A program made the translations under genes and the position numbers. A stretch of DNA of 64,000 nt from Alphaproteobacteria bacterium (GTDB lineage Bacteria; Pseudomonadota; Alphaproteobacteria; Rhizobiales; Xanthobacteraceae): the NCBI GenBank assembly GCA_037200445.1, contig JBBCGH010000001.1:5143162-5207161 (forward strand), given 5' to 3'. This document shows positions 34,166 through 45,628 of this stretch, piece by piece; positions within the stretch are counted from its first letter, which is position 1; each line of letters begins with the position of its first letter. The notes beneath the pieces are model-generated. The model did no database searches. It was not told the DNA's origin and saw nothing but the letters and a program-made list of their open reading frames with translations.

Positions 34166-35179
34166 CTACGACAAAGCGCCGCTGTATCGTTCCAGGATCC
34201 TCCAGGCCTCCTCGCCGAACGTCTTGCGCCACTCCGCGTAGAAGCCGGCATCTTTCAGCGTTTGCTGGAAGGGCTTCTTGTCCACCGTATTGAAGGTGAG
34301 CCCCTTCTCCTTGAGCTGGGACTCGAGCGTCACGTTGAGTTTCGCCATGTCCTCACGCTGCTTCACGGCACCGTCGTTGATGAGCTTGGCGACTGTGGTC
34401 CGCAGGTCCTGTGGAAGCTGCTCCCAGTTGCGGCGGTTCGCGACCATCCAGAAGCCTTCCCACATATGGCCGGTCAGGGAGCAATACTTCTGCACCTCGT
34501 AGAATTTCGCCGCATCGATCAGCGCCAGCGGATTTTCCTGTCCGTCGACGACCTTGGTCTGCAGCGCCGTGTAGACCTCGACGAAGTTGATCGAGGTCGG
34601 CGAGGTGCCGAGCGCCCTGAACATCGATGTGAAGAGCGGGCTTACCGGCACGCGCAGCTTCATGCCCTTGAGATCGGCGGGCGTATTGATGGGCTTGGTG
34701 CTGGTCGTGATCTGACGGAAGCCGTTGTCCCACATCTTGTCGAAGCCGACGAGACCGATGGTTCCGATCTGCTGGCGGATGTGCGCGCCGAGATCGCCGT
34801 CGACCGCGGCCCACACGCCGTCGAAATTCGGGAACGCGAAGGCGATGCTCGGGATCGCCGACACCGGAATGAGGTTCGCGAGCGGCGAACCGACGGTAAA
34901 GAAGTCGAGCGCCCCGGAGCGCACCTGGCTCAGCATGTCGGTTGAGCCGCCGAGCGCGCTGTTCGGAAAAATCTGGATATCGACGCGACCGTTGGTCGCA
35001 GCGCGGATTGCGTCGCAGGCTTCCGTCGCGCGCTTGTTGATCGGATGGGTGGCCGGGAGATCGTTGCCGTATTTGAGCTTGAATTCGGCGGCCTGCGCGC
35101 TTGCGCACCGCGACACGATGCCAGCGCCCGCAAACGCGCTTACGCCAACCAGAACTTTACGCCTGGAGATCTTCCCCAC
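34166..35179 (-). CDS. dctP: TRAP transporter substrate-binding protein DctP
   Basis: Exported binding protein of 337 residues. The twin-arginine-like signal is ISRRKVLVGVSAFAGAGI. The conserved Arg that binds the ligand carboxylate is in GMKLRVPVSPLFTSMF, and the family fold follows (VDGQENPLALIDAAKFYEVQ). It lies between the GMC oxidoreductase gene (47 bp upstream) and dctQM. The ligand is a carboxylic acid, and the oxidoreductase may act on it or on its precursor alcohol. Confidence 0.9.
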   Translation of the reverse strand: MGKISRRKVLVGVSAFAGAGIVSRCASAQAAEFKLKYGNDLPATHPINKRATEACDAIRAATNGRVDIQIFPNSALGGSTDMLSQVRSGALDFFTVGSPLANLIPVSAIPSIAFAFPNFDGVWAAVDGDLGAHIRQQIGTIGLVGFDKMWDNGFRQITTSTKPINTPADLKGMKLRVPVSPLFTSMFRALGTSPTSINFVEVYTALQTKVVDGQENPLALIDAAKFYEVQKYCSLTGHMWEGFWMVANRRNWEQLPQDLRTTVAKLINDGAVKQREDMAKLNVTLESQLKEKGLTFNTVDKKPFQQTLKDAGFYAEWRKTFGEEAWRILERYSGALS

Positions 35180-35226
35180 GACATTCCTCCCCGCCCTGCG
35201 CCGAGATTTTCTGCTTGCCCGCGACG

Positions 35227-36909
35227 TTAGTTTGCCAGCCTTTCGGCGGCAAGTTTCTCTGCGATCATGTGTGTGGGCAGGTTCGTGTTGGCACGCGGGA
35301 TAGCGGGCATCACCGAAGCGTCCGCGACACTGAGATTTTCAACTCGTCGCACGCGGCCAGACGAGTCTACAACCGCATCGGGATCGTCTGTCGCACCCAT
35401 CCGGCAGGTGCAGCTCGGGTGGAATGTGCCGGCGATGTTGCTGCGAACATGTTCGGCAAGACGCTCGTCGTCGGCCGCCAATTCGTCGAGCGGCACGGCG
35501 CCGCCGGTCAATTGCGCGAGGCCGAAATCACCGATCGCGGGGCTGAGATCGAGCAGCCGCGCGATGATCGCGGATTTCCAGGCATTCGCAGAAGTCTTCT
35601 GGTTGAGGCGGCGCAGGCGGTCGGTGAAGCAAACCGGAAATGGGCGACCGATCAGGGGGCGCACGTTCTCCGAGGCAAGAAGGTCGGCGACGAAGCGGAA
35701 GCCGTATTTCATCCGCGCGAGATCGCGTTCGTCATCGACGAAATTGAATTCGACGATCGGGTATTGGCGCGCGTCGGATGAAACGAGGGTGACCTGCCCC
35801 CGCGAAAACGGCTTCCACAGCACCGGGCCGAGATTGGCGATCTGAGCTCCGAGCGCGGTCCACGACGATTTACTTTGCAGGTTGATGACGAGGTCGGTCT
35901 TCGGGCAGCCGGGCAACCCGGACGAGAGCCGGAAGCACGAGAACTGCAGCGTGCGCAGCGCCGCGGCCTGCCGCGCGTGTGGCCGCAGGTGCGCACCGAT
36001 GAACAGAACGGGATGGTTCTGCAGGTTCTGCCCGACGCGCGGCAGGTCCGCGCGCACCTCGATGCCGAGCGAGCGCAAGTGCACGGCGGGACCGATACCG
36101 GACCGCATCAGCAGCGCGGGCGACTGGATCGCGCCGCCGCACAGGATGACCTCGCGTCCGCGGAATTCACGGTCGGCACCCGCGGCGGTGACCTTCACGC
36201 CGATCGCGCTCTTGCCCTCGAACACGATGCTGGTCGCGATCGCCTGCGGCAGGATGGTCAGGTTCTCGCGCCTTCGCGTCGCGGCATCGAGATAGCAGAT
36301 CGCCGCCGAGGCGCGGCTCTGCGGCGTGTTGCTCATCGGCAGCGCACAGTAGCCGTCGCGCATGTCACCGTTCATGTCGGCGACGAAAGGGATCTGCCGC
36401 TGCTCGGCATACTCCCGCGCAGCGCGGGCGAGCGGCGTCCACTGCTCGTAAGGGGTACGGCGCACGGGAGTCGGCCCATCGCGGCCGTGCAGTTCACGAT
36501 CGAAATCGAGGTCGTTCTCCAGTTTGCGGAAATAGGGCAACACGTCGTTCCAGGCCCAGCCGCGCGCACCAAGCTGCTCCCATTCGTCGTAGTCATCCGG
36601 AATACCGCGCAGGGCGACCATCCCCATGACCGACGAGCCGCCGCCTATGATGTGGCCCTGGTCGTAGCCGGTGGCGGGTGAATTGTGCCGCGTGCGCCAA
36701 TGCGCCTTCAGTCCCGGCCACATGTAATCCTTGTTGTAGTAGGAAGACGGATAGGTATCGAGGATGTCCGCGGGCTCCTGCCCCGGCGGGGCGTCCCGCC
36801 CCGCCTCCAGAAGCAGAACGGCGTTGCCCGAGCGTGCCGAGAGCCGGTTGGCCATCACGCAGCCGGCCGCTCCGCCGCCCACAATGATGAAATCGTATGT
36901 GCGATCCAT
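35227..36909 (-). CDS. GMC-family FAD oxidoreductase (choline dehydrogenase-like)
   Basis: A 560-residue flavoprotein. The N-terminal Rossmann motif is FIIVGGGAAGCVMANRLS, the GMC signatures are HIIGGGSSVMGMVALRG and the GAIQSPALLMRSGIGPA segment, and the C-terminal catalytic His lies in FHPSCTCRMG with Asn in PRANTNLPTHM. ATG 36909 has a GGGGTGAG site; the GTG two codons earlier is less likely. There is no signal peptide. It oxidises an alcohol; the substrate is unknown. It is first in a transcript with the TRAP importer and divergent from the MetE-C-like gene. Confidence 0.9.
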   Translation of the reverse strand: MDRTYDFIIVGGGAAGCVMANRLSARSGNAVLLLEAGRDAPPGQEPADILDTYPSSYYNKDYMWPGLKAHWRTRHNSPATGYDQGHIIGGGSSVMGMVALRGIPDDYDEWEQLGARGWAWNDVLPYFRKLENDLDFDRELHGRDGPTPVRRTPYEQWTPLARAAREYAEQRQIPFVADMNGDMRDGYCALPMSNTPQSRASAAICYLDAATRRRENLTILPQAIATSIVFEGKSAIGVKVTAAGADREFRGREVILCGGAIQSPALLMRSGIGPAVHLRSLGIEVRADLPRVGQNLQNHPVLFIGAHLRPHARQAAALRTLQFSCFRLSSGLPGCPKTDLVINLQSKSSWTALGAQIANLGPVLWKPFSRGQVTLVSSDARQYPIVEFNFVDDERDLARMKYGFRFVADLLASENVRPLIGRPFPVCFTDRLRRLNQKTSANAWKSAIIARLLDLSPAIGDFGLAQLTGGAVPLDELAADDERLAEHVRSNIAGTFHPSCTCRMGATDDPDAVVDSSGRVRRVENLSVADASVMPAIPRANTNLPTHMIAEKLAAERLAN

Positions 36910-36921
36910 TTGCACTCACCC

Positions 36922-36936
36922 CGTGCCGCTGGCACG
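36922..36936. promoter_or_regulatory. Inverted repeat between GMC oxidoreductase and MetE-C-like genes
   Basis: CGTGCC-GCT-GGCACG, a perfect 6-bp dyad in the 60-bp divergent gap. It may be an operator or simply overlap both leaders; no reader is evident. Confidence 0.3.
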
Positions 36937-36969
36937 TTCTAGCTAGCAGGAAACAACCGGGACGAGGAC

Positions 36970-38136
36970 ATGCAGCGCAGCGAACATCGCATTCTGACGA
37001 CGCATGCCGGGAGCCTGCCGCGCCCCGCCGAACTGACCTCCCTCTTCGCACGGCGATCTGTCGGCGGCACCGTGGACGAGCGAGCGATCGAGACGCTGGG
37101 CCGTGCTGCCGTGCGCGACATCGTACGAAAGCAGATCGAGGCCGGGCTCGACGTGATCGACGATGGAGAGCAGTCGCGGGAGTCCTTCGTTCTCTACATG
37201 CGGCGCCGTCTGACCGGGCTCGGAGGCTCCGGTTCGCGGCCGATGCATGCGGACCTCGACGCCTATCCGCTGTACAAGAGCACGTTCCAGCAGCGGGCGA
37301 TCACGGGCGAGCGGGTATCCAACCGCGCCAATCTGCCGAAGGCGATTGGCGCCGTCACCTCTTGGGATCCGTCGCTGATCGAAGCCGAATGCGCCGATTT
37401 CCGCGCGGCGCTAAGCGGCCAGAGCGGATTCACCGAAGCGTTCCTGACGGCGCCCTCCCCCGGCATCATCGCGTCGATCGTGCAGAATGAGCATTACGAT
37501 ACGTTTGAGCGCTATCTGGATGCGCTCGGTGCCGCGTTACGGGTCGAGTACGAAGCAATCGTTCGCAATGACTTCTTGTTGCAACTTGATTGCCCCGATC
37601 TCGCACTCGAACGCCACACGTCCTATCGCGACCGGCCGCTCGCCGATTTCGTGAAGTTCGTCGAAATGGTCGTGGCGGCGATCAACAAGGCGGTGAAGAA
37701 CATTCCACGAGACAGAATTCGCCTGCATGTGTGTTGGGGCAACTACGAAGGTCCGCACGATCAGGACGTCGCCTTGCGCGATATTCTTCCCGCGATCCTG
37801 GAGGCGAAGGCTGGGGCGATTTTCCTTCCCTTCGCCAATCCCCGGCACGCGCACGAATTCCGCGTGCTGAAGGAGACTCCGCTCGCGGACGATCAGCTGA
37901 TCATCGCCGGCGTCATCGATACGCTGACCAACTTCGTCGAGCATCCGGAAGTCATCGCCGATCGCATCGAGCGAATCGCGGGAGCGGTTGGTGACCCTCG
38001 CCGCGTGATCGCCGGAACCGATTGCGGCTTCGACACCTCGGCGGGCATGGGGCGCGTCACGGAAGATATCGTCTGGGCCAAGTTGCGCGCACTGCGCGAG
38101 GGCGCCGTTCTTGCATCGAGGCGGCTATACGCCTGA
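36970..38136 (+). CDS. MetE C-terminal-like (cobalamin-independent methyltransferase fold) protein
   Basis: A 388-residue protein with the UROD/MetE-C barrel. The N-terminus is RILTTHAGSLPRPAEL, as in the 5-methyltetrahydropteroyltriglutamate-homocysteine methyltransferase-like and epoxyalkane:CoM transferase-like proteins. Zinc ligands are likely the His and Cys of HVCWGNYEGP and the Cys of GTDCGFDT. The N-terminal folate domain of MetE is absent, so methionine synthesis is unlikely. Such proteins often act on xenobiotic or carboxylate substrates; its place opposite the GMC/TRAP operon suggests a catabolic role. Confidence 0.82.
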   Translation: MQRSEHRILTTHAGSLPRPAELTSLFARRSVGGTVDERAIETLGRAAVRDIVRKQIEAGLDVIDDGEQSRESFVLYMRRRLTGLGGSGSRPMHADLDAYPLYKSTFQQRAITGERVSNRANLPKAIGAVTSWDPSLIEAECADFRAALSGQSGFTEAFLTAPSPGIIASIVQNEHYDTFERYLDALGAALRVEYEAIVRNDFLLQLDCPDLALERHTSYRDRPLADFVKFVEMVVAAINKAVKNIPRDRIRLHVCWGNYEGPHDQDVALRDILPAILEAKAGAIFLPFANPRHAHEFRVLKETPLADDQLIIAGVIDTLTNFVEHPEVIADRIERIAGAVGDPRRVIAGTDCGFDTSAGMGRVTEDIVWAKLRALREGAVLASRRLYA

Positions 38137-38171
38137 AAACTGAAAGTGCTGCTCGCCTGGTGACAAGCCGG

Positions 38172-40238
38172 TCATCCCGCGTTCCTTGAACGTGGCGGAA
38201 GAGAGAGGGAGTCGAACCCACCAAGGACCGGCTCGCGGCCCCTCCCGGATTTGAAGTCCGGACGCCCCACCGGGGACGATTCTCTTCCAGAAATCGGCGC
38301 TGCCGCCGCCTCGTCGGCCGGTCGGCGAAACAGATCGAGGCGATGTCGGTTCACCCGGCGCAGTTCGCCGCGCCGCAAGGTCACGCCATGGCGATCGAAG
38401 AATTCGAGGATCTGGATCGCGACCTTGCGCCCATTCTCGAGGCGGTCGCGCAGCTGCGCGGCGGCGAACTCGCCCTTCTCGGCCTGCGCCGCCACATCGG
38501 TGATGATCTCCACCATCTCGGCGACTGTGCCGCGCAGGAAAAAGTGATCGTGCGCCACCTCATCGACTTTGCCCATGCGGCCAAGCAGCTTGAGCAGGCG
38601 CCGCACCTCTCCTTCCGGCACGGCGAGGAGGCCTGCGATGTCGCGCACACGCGGCGGACGGAAACGCTCGGCTGCGCCGAGCAGACGCTTGATGTTGCTC
38701 CACAACGTCTCGTTTGGCGGCGTGAGGCGGACCTCGTGGCCGGGCAGCTTCACCCATGCGCCGTCGAGCCCGACCTCGTGTGCGCGCGAGAGCGACTGAA
38801 GCATCGCCGCGAAGGCCGGCGCCGGCAGGCGCGGTTCGAGCGCCAGGCGCAGCCGCTCCAGACCCATTCCGGCGAGATCAGGGTTGTCCTTGTGGAAGGC
38901 ATCGAGCGTTGCGATGAGCGCGCGCTTGAAGCGCAGCCATGACGCGGGAGACAGCGCCAGTGTCGAGCCCGCAATCCGGATGATGGTGTTATCCGCCGCC
39001 ATCGCGTCGATGCCAGAAGCCGCGAGTGCGCGGTCGCGCGCGAAGGCCACCACATCGGCGTAGAACGGCGCGCGATCGAGCAGCGCCGCGAGTGCCGCGC
39101 GTGGGCTCTCGATTGCACCCGCCTCGAGCTGCGCGAGCCGCTCGGGCGTACGGCGCTTGCGCGCCGGCGCGCGGAGATCGAGGAAGCGGCCCCCCGCGAT
39201 GGTGCGCTGCGCCGTGGTATCGCGCAGCACAAAACGGTCATGTGCGGCGGCGGCGATCGGACGCTCCAGCACGAGCTGCACACGGGCCTCTGTGCCGGGC
39301 GCGATCGGCGCGTCGCCGAGCAATACAACGCGCGCCGCCACGTCGATCGCCGCATGATGCAGCCGCACCGGCATCCATTGGGTGACCGGCTTCTGTTCGG
39401 TGGCGAGCACCCGCAAGGTTGCGTCGAGCCGGTCGGTCGGGTGATGCAGTTCGGGATCAAGCACGACATCGCCGCGCGCGATCGCACCCTTGGTGACGCC
39501 ATCGCCCGCGAGATTGAGCGCGCAGCGCTGGCCGGCTTCGCCGCGCTCGGCGGGGCGATTCTGCGCATGAATCGAGCGCACGCGCGCGACAAGTCCGGAG
39601 GGGCTAATCGTGACGCGGTCCCCGACATTGACGGCGCCCGACAGCACGGTGCCGGTGACGACCGTCCCCGCACCCGCCAACGTGAACGACCGATCGACCG
39701 AGAGGCGGAAGCGGCCATCTGAAGCGCGCCCGCCGCTTTCGGCCGCGGCCGCGAACAGTTTTTCTGTCAAGAAATCAATGCCTTCGCCCGAGACGACCGA
39801 AACCGGCAAGATCTCGACGTCCGCGAGTCCGGTGCCGAGCAGCGTGTTCTGGATCTCGGTTTCGACCTGCATGCGCCGCTCGGATGACGCGAGGTCCGCC
39901 TTGGTCAGCGCGACGATGCCGCGCGTGATGCCGAGCAGGTTGACGATCGCAAGATGCTCCTTGGTCTGCGGCATCACGCCATCGTCCGCCGCGACCACGA
40001 GCAGCACGAAATCGATTCCGGTCGCGCCGGCGAGCATGTTGTGCACGAACTTCTCGTGACCCGGCACGTCAACGAAGCCGAGCGTCGAGCCGTCGGGCGC
40101 CGGCAGATACGCGAAGCCGAGATCGATCGAGATGCCGCGCGCCTTCTCTTCCTTCAGGCGATCGGTATCGACGCCGGTGAGCGCGCGTGTGAGCGAGGTC
40201 TTGCCGTGATCGATGTGACCTGCGGTGCCGATGATCAT
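38172..40238 (-). CDS. selB: Selenocysteine-specific elongation factor SelB
   Basis: GTPase of 688 residues that delivers Sec-tRNA to UGA codons. G1 is [11 protein letters not shown] (residues 7-17), G3 DVPGHEKF, G4 LTKAD. EF-Tu-like domains 2-3 follow, then C-terminal winged helices that read the SECIS hairpin (around [14 protein letters not shown]). It overlaps selA by 4 bp. The first in-frame stop lies beyond the tRNA-Sec gene, so codons 651-682 are the tRNA itself read as protein ([15 protein letters not shown] and on) and six more follow. The family is usually 610-640 residues, so the last 38 are probably dispensable. Confidence 0.93.
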   Translation of the reverse strand: MIIGTAGHIDHGKTSLTRALTGVDTDRLKEEKARGISIDLGFAYLPAPDGSTLGFVDVPGHEKFVHNMLAGATGIDFVLLVVAADDGVMPQTKEHLAIVNLLGITRGIVALTKADLASSERRMQVETEIQNTLLGTGLADVEILPVSVVSGEGIDFLTEKLFAAAAESGGRASDGRFRLSVDRSFTLAGAGTVVTGTVLSGAVNVGDRVTISPSGLVARVRSIHAQNRPAERGEAGQRCALNLAGDGVTKGAIARGDVVLDPELHHPTDRLDATLRVLATEQKPVTQWMPVRLHHAAIDVAARVVLLGDAPIAPGTEARVQLVLERPIAAAAHDRFVLRDTTAQRTIAGGRFLDLRAPARKRRTPERLAQLEAGAIESPRAALAALLDRAPFYADVVAFARDRALAASGIDAMAADNTIIRIAGSTLALSPASWLRFKRALIATLDAFHKDNPDLAGMGLERLRLALEPRLPAPAFAAMLQSLSRAHEVGLDGAWVKLPGHEVRLTPPNETLWSNIKRLLGAAERFRPPRVRDIAGLLAVPEGEVRRLLKLLGRMGKVDEVAHDHFFLRGTVAEMVEIITDVAAQAEKGEFAAAQLRDRLENGRKVAIQILEFFDRHGVTLRRGELRRVNRHRLDLFRRPADEAAAAPISGRESSPVGRPDFKSGRGREPVLGGFDSLSLPPRSRNAG
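38193..38288 (-). tRNA. selC: tRNA-Sec (anticodon TCA), selC
   Basis: A 96-nt tRNA with encoded CCA. The acceptor stem is 8 bp (GGAAGAGA with TCTCTTCC), as in bacterial tRNA-Sec, followed by discriminator G. The anticodon loop reads GGACTTCAAATCC with TCA, and a long variable arm and GGTTCGACTCC T-arm are present. It lies wholly inside the 3' part of the selB reading frame on the same strand. It could be made by processing of the selAB transcript or from its own promoter inside selB; no clear promoter was seen. Confidence 0.95.
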
Positions 40239-41629
40239 GCGGCCTCCGGGCCGAGTTTGGCGAGATTGGCGAGAAAGCTCGCCTCGTCATCGAGACATCG
40301 CAGATCGAGGACGAGTGCCTGCTCCTCGATCCGGCCGATCACCGGCAGTGCCAGCTTGCGCAACGCCGCTGCGAGAGCGGCGAGCGTGCGCCCCGCTCCG
40401 CGCGCGGCTCTTGGCCGGATCGCAAGTCCTGCGCTCGGTACGGTCTCGACCGGCAGCGCGCCCGAACCGATCTGGCTCGCGCAGGCGATAACCTCGGTGC
40501 TGAAACTGCCCCCAAGGGCACTTGCCACGGGCGCCGCCAGGCGGCGCGCCAACGCTTCAATCTCCGCCTTCGGCCGCGCCAGAAGCCGCATGACCGGCAA
40601 CCGCTCGGCAAGGCGATCCGGATCGCGATAGAGCTTCAGCGTCGCTTCCAGGATCGCGATGCGCATCTTGTCGACGCGCAGCGCGCGCTTCATCGGATTT
40701 TTGTTGATCTTCTCGATCAGCTCTTTGCAACCGACGACAAAGCCCGCCTGCGGGCCGCCAAGCAGCTTATCGCCCGAGAACGTCACCAGATCGGCGCCTT
40801 CCGCGATCGCTTCCGCAACGGTCGACTCATGCGCGAGACCGAAGCGCGCGAGATCGATCAATGTGCCGGAGCCGAGATCGTTGACCATCGGCACGTTGCG
40901 TTCGCGCGCAATGGCGGCAAGCTCGCGGGCCGGGACTTCCCGCGTGAAACCCTCGATGCGGTAGTTCGAGGTGTGGACCTTGAGCACGAGTCCGGTCTTA
41001 TCGTTAATCGCGCCGACGTAGTCCTTCGGATGCGTACGATTCGTGGTGCCGACCTCGACCAGCCGCGCGCCCGCACGCGCCATGATGTCTGGCATGCGGA
41101 ACGCGCCGCCGATCTCGATCAGCTCGCCGCGCGACACGATCGCCTCGCGGCCCTTGGCCAGCGTGTTGAGCACCAGCAGCACCGCGGCAGCGTTGTTGTT
41201 GACGACGGTCGCGTCCTCGGCGCCGGTCAGTTCGCACAGCAATCCACGCAAATGATCGTCGCGCTCGCCGCGCTTTCCACTCGCAAGATCGAACTCGAGT
41301 GACACCGCATTGCGCATCGCGGTGACCGCGGCTTCGACCGCTTCTTCGGCAATCAGCGCGCGGCCGAGATTGGTGTGCAGAACAGTGCCCGTGAGATTGA
41401 ACACCGGCCGCAGGCTCGGCCGCGCGGCCTCGCGTAGCGGAGCCTGCGCATTGGCGATCACTTCGTCCACCGACAACGCGATGCGCGCGGTGCGCGCCGT
41501 GCCGAGCGCCGCGCGCACGGCGTCCGTCACCGCCGCCCGCCCGAAGCGGGCGACCGCAGCGGCGCCGGCGGCAGAACGCACCACTTGGTCCACCGAGGGC
41601 AGCTTGCGCAAGGCAGCGGTGCCGGTCAT
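40235..41629 (-). CDS. selA: L-seryl-tRNA(Sec) selenium transferase SelA
   Basis: PLP enzyme of 464 residues that converts seryl-tRNA(Sec) to selenocysteyl-tRNA(Sec). The N-terminal tRNA-binding part starts MTGTAALRKLPSVDQVV; the catalytic domain has GTVLHTNLGRALI, NNNAAAVLLVLN and the PLP lysine in TFSGDKLLGGPQAG. ATG 41629 is chosen because the family core begins at LRKLPSVD; the longer frame adds seven unsupported residues. It is first of the selA-selB-selC run, divergent from selD. Confidence 0.94.
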   Translation of the reverse strand: MTGTAALRKLPSVDQVVRSAAGAAAVARFGRAAVTDAVRAALGTARTARIALSVDEVIANAQAPLREAARPSLRPVFNLTGTVLHTNLGRALIAEEAVEAAVTAMRNAVSLEFDLASGKRGERDDHLRGLLCELTGAEDATVVNNNAAAVLLVLNTLAKGREAIVSRGELIEIGGAFRMPDIMARAGARLVEVGTTNRTHPKDYVGAINDKTGLVLKVHTSNYRIEGFTREVPARELAAIARERNVPMVNDLGSGTLIDLARFGLAHESTVAEAIAEGADLVTFSGDKLLGGPQAGFVVGCKELIEKINKNPMKRALRVDKMRIAILEATLKLYRDPDRLAERLPVMRLLARPKAEIEALARRLAAPVASALGGSFSTEVIACASQIGSGALPVETVPSAGLAIRPRAARGAGRTLAALAAALRKLALPVIGRIEEQALVLDLRCLDDEASFLANLAKLGPEAA

Positions 41630-41692
41630 CGCACTCTCCACGAACCACACGGGCCACGCGGCATGACCCTACTTGGAACAATTGCATCTCGA

Positions 41693-41710
41693 AAATCAAT
41701 CCCTTGATTT
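41693..41710. promoter_or_regulatory. Inverted repeat between selA and selD
   Basis: AAATCAA-TCCC-TTGATTT, a perfect 7-bp dyad in the 186-bp divergent gap, AT-rich in a GC-rich context. The arms are in the opposite order to an FNR box (ATCAA...TTGAT rather than TTGAT...ATCAA), so FNR/FixK is not expected to read it. Candidate operator for both sel directions. Confidence 0.4.
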
Positions 41711-41815
41711 CTCGGCCGTGCCGGGCGGTCTGCATGCAGTATTTCTGCTACCAAGGTGCGCATGGCACGCAGTTGCGCAGGCGACCCACACGGCCCCGAA
41801 TGACGGAGTAGCACT

Positions 41816-42865
41816 ATGAACGTCCCGATCGTCCGTCTCACCAGCCTCGCCCACGGCGGCGGCTGCGGCTGCAAGCTCGCGCCTTCGGTGCTGCAGGAGT
41901 TGCTCAGCAACCAGCCGGCCGTTGCACCGTTCCGCCAGCTGCTCGTCGGGATCGAGACCGGCGACGATGCGGCGGTGTGGCAGGTCGACGACAATACCTG
42001 CGTGATCGCCACGACGGATTTCTTCATGCCGATGGTGGACGATCCGTTCGACTTCGGCCGAATCGCCGCGACCAACGCGATCTCGGACGTCTACGCAATG
42101 GGTGGCAAGCCGATCATGGCGCTGGCGATCCTCGGGATGCCAGTCGACAAGATGCCGGCCAGCATGGTGCGCGAGATCCTGCGCGGCGGGCAGGCCGTGT
42201 GCGCGGACGCTGGCATCCCGATCGCCGGAGGCCACTCGATCGATTGCCCCGAGCCGGTCTACGGACTCGCGGTGATCGGCCTTTGCCATCCGCGCGACGT
42301 GCGCCGCAATGCGGATGCGAAAGCGGGCGACACGCTGATCCTGACCAAGCCGCTCGGCGTCGGCATCTATTCGGCGGCGATCAAGAAAGATGCGCTGCCG
42401 TACGGCGGCTACAGTGAGATGATTGCGTCAACGACGCTGCTCAACCGCGTGGGCGCGGAACTCGCCAAGGACGAGGATGTCCACGCGATCACCGACGTGA
42501 CCGGCTTCGGCCTGCTCGGCCATGGACTGGAGGTCGCGCGTGGCTCCGGTCTTTCGCTGACGATTTCGCTCAGCGCGGTGCCGCTGCTCGCACACGCCGA
42601 GAAACTTGCACAGCAAGGCAACGTCACCGGGGCCTCGCATCGCAACTGGAGGAGCTACGCGGACGACGTCGTGCTGCCCGAGGGATTGCCGGACTGGCAG
42701 CGCCACCTGCTCACCGATCCGCAAACCTCCGGCGGGCTGCTTGTTGCCTGCGCACCGGAACGCGCCGACGACATCCTGCGCTCGATCGTCGAGCGCGGCT
42801 ATCCGTTCGCACGCGTCGTCGGCACAGCCGAGGCAGGCGCTCCGCGCGTTCGAATCGTCCCTTGA
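41816..42865 (+). CDS. selD: Selenide, water dikinase SelD
   Basis: Selenophosphate synthase of 349 residues. The active-site loop [11 protein letters not shown] gives Cys17 and Lys20 at the same numbers as in E. coli. Other motifs are [25 protein letters not shown] and the C-terminal [14 protein letters not shown]. It supplies the selenium donor for SelA. The catalytic residue is Cys, so SelD is not itself a selenoprotein here. It is divergent from selA, convergent with the second LIV cluster. Confidence 0.95.
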   Translation: MNVPIVRLTSLAHGGGCGCKLAPSVLQELLSNQPAVAPFRQLLVGIETGDDAAVWQVDDNTCVIATTDFFMPMVDDPFDFGRIAATNAISDVYAMGGKPIMALAILGMPVDKMPASMVREILRGGQAVCADAGIPIAGGHSIDCPEPVYGLAVIGLCHPRDVRRNADAKAGDTLILTKPLGVGIYSAAIKKDALPYGGYSEMIASTTLLNRVGAELAKDEDVHAITDVTGFGLLGHGLEVARGSGLSLTISLSAVPLLAHAEKLAQQGNVTGASHRNWRSYADDVVLPEGLPDWQRHLLTDPQTSGGLLVACAPERADDILRSIVERGYPFARVVGTAEAGAPRVRIVP

Positions 42866-43602
42866 CTAGGCAGCGGTGACGGACCTATGCGGAGCCTTCG
42901 CGCTTCATCTCGCCGAGATAAGCCTGCTGAACCATCGCGTTGTCACGCAGACTTTTCGCGTCGCCCGCAACGACGACCTCGCCAGTCTGCAGCACATAGC
43001 CGTAGTTCGCGATCGACAGCGCCATATTGGCGTTCTGCTCGACCATGAAGATGCTGGTGCCCTGGCGGTTGATTGTCTGGATGATCTCGAAGACCTGAGC
43101 GACGAAATGCGGCGACAGCCCCATCGACGGCTCGTCCATGCACAATAGCCGCGGCCGTGCCATCAGCGCGCGTGCCATCGCCACCATCTGCTGCTCGCCT
43201 CCCGACAGCGTACCGGCGACCTGATCGAGGCGCTCGCGGACGCGCGGAAACAGCCCGAACACGCGGTCGAGATCGGCGGCGATCTCCGCCTTGTCGGTGC
43301 GGGTGAAGGCCCCCATCTCGAGGTTCTCCTGCACGGTCATGCGGGGAAACAGGCGGCGCGCCTCGGGCACCGGCGCGATGCCGCGCTTGACCCGCTCGGC
43401 GGTCGAGAGCGAGTTGATGACCTCTCCGGCGTAGCTCACGGTGCCGCCGCGCGGGCGCACCAGCCCAAGGATCGTCTTCATCGTGGTCGACTTGCCCGAG
43501 GCGTTGCCGCCGAGCAGGCACACAATCGATCCCTCGTCGACCCGGTAGTTCACGCGCTTGAGCACATGAAGCTCGCCGTAATAGGTGTCGACGTCGGTGA
43601 AC

Positions 43603-45624
<2,022 letters not shown>

Positions 45625-45628
45625 GCGG

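Noticed and set aside
41697-41708. FNR-like box in the selA-selD gap
   Set aside because: The arms are ATCAA...TTGAT, the reverse of the FNR arrangement TTGAT...ATCAA; kept only as an unassigned dyad.
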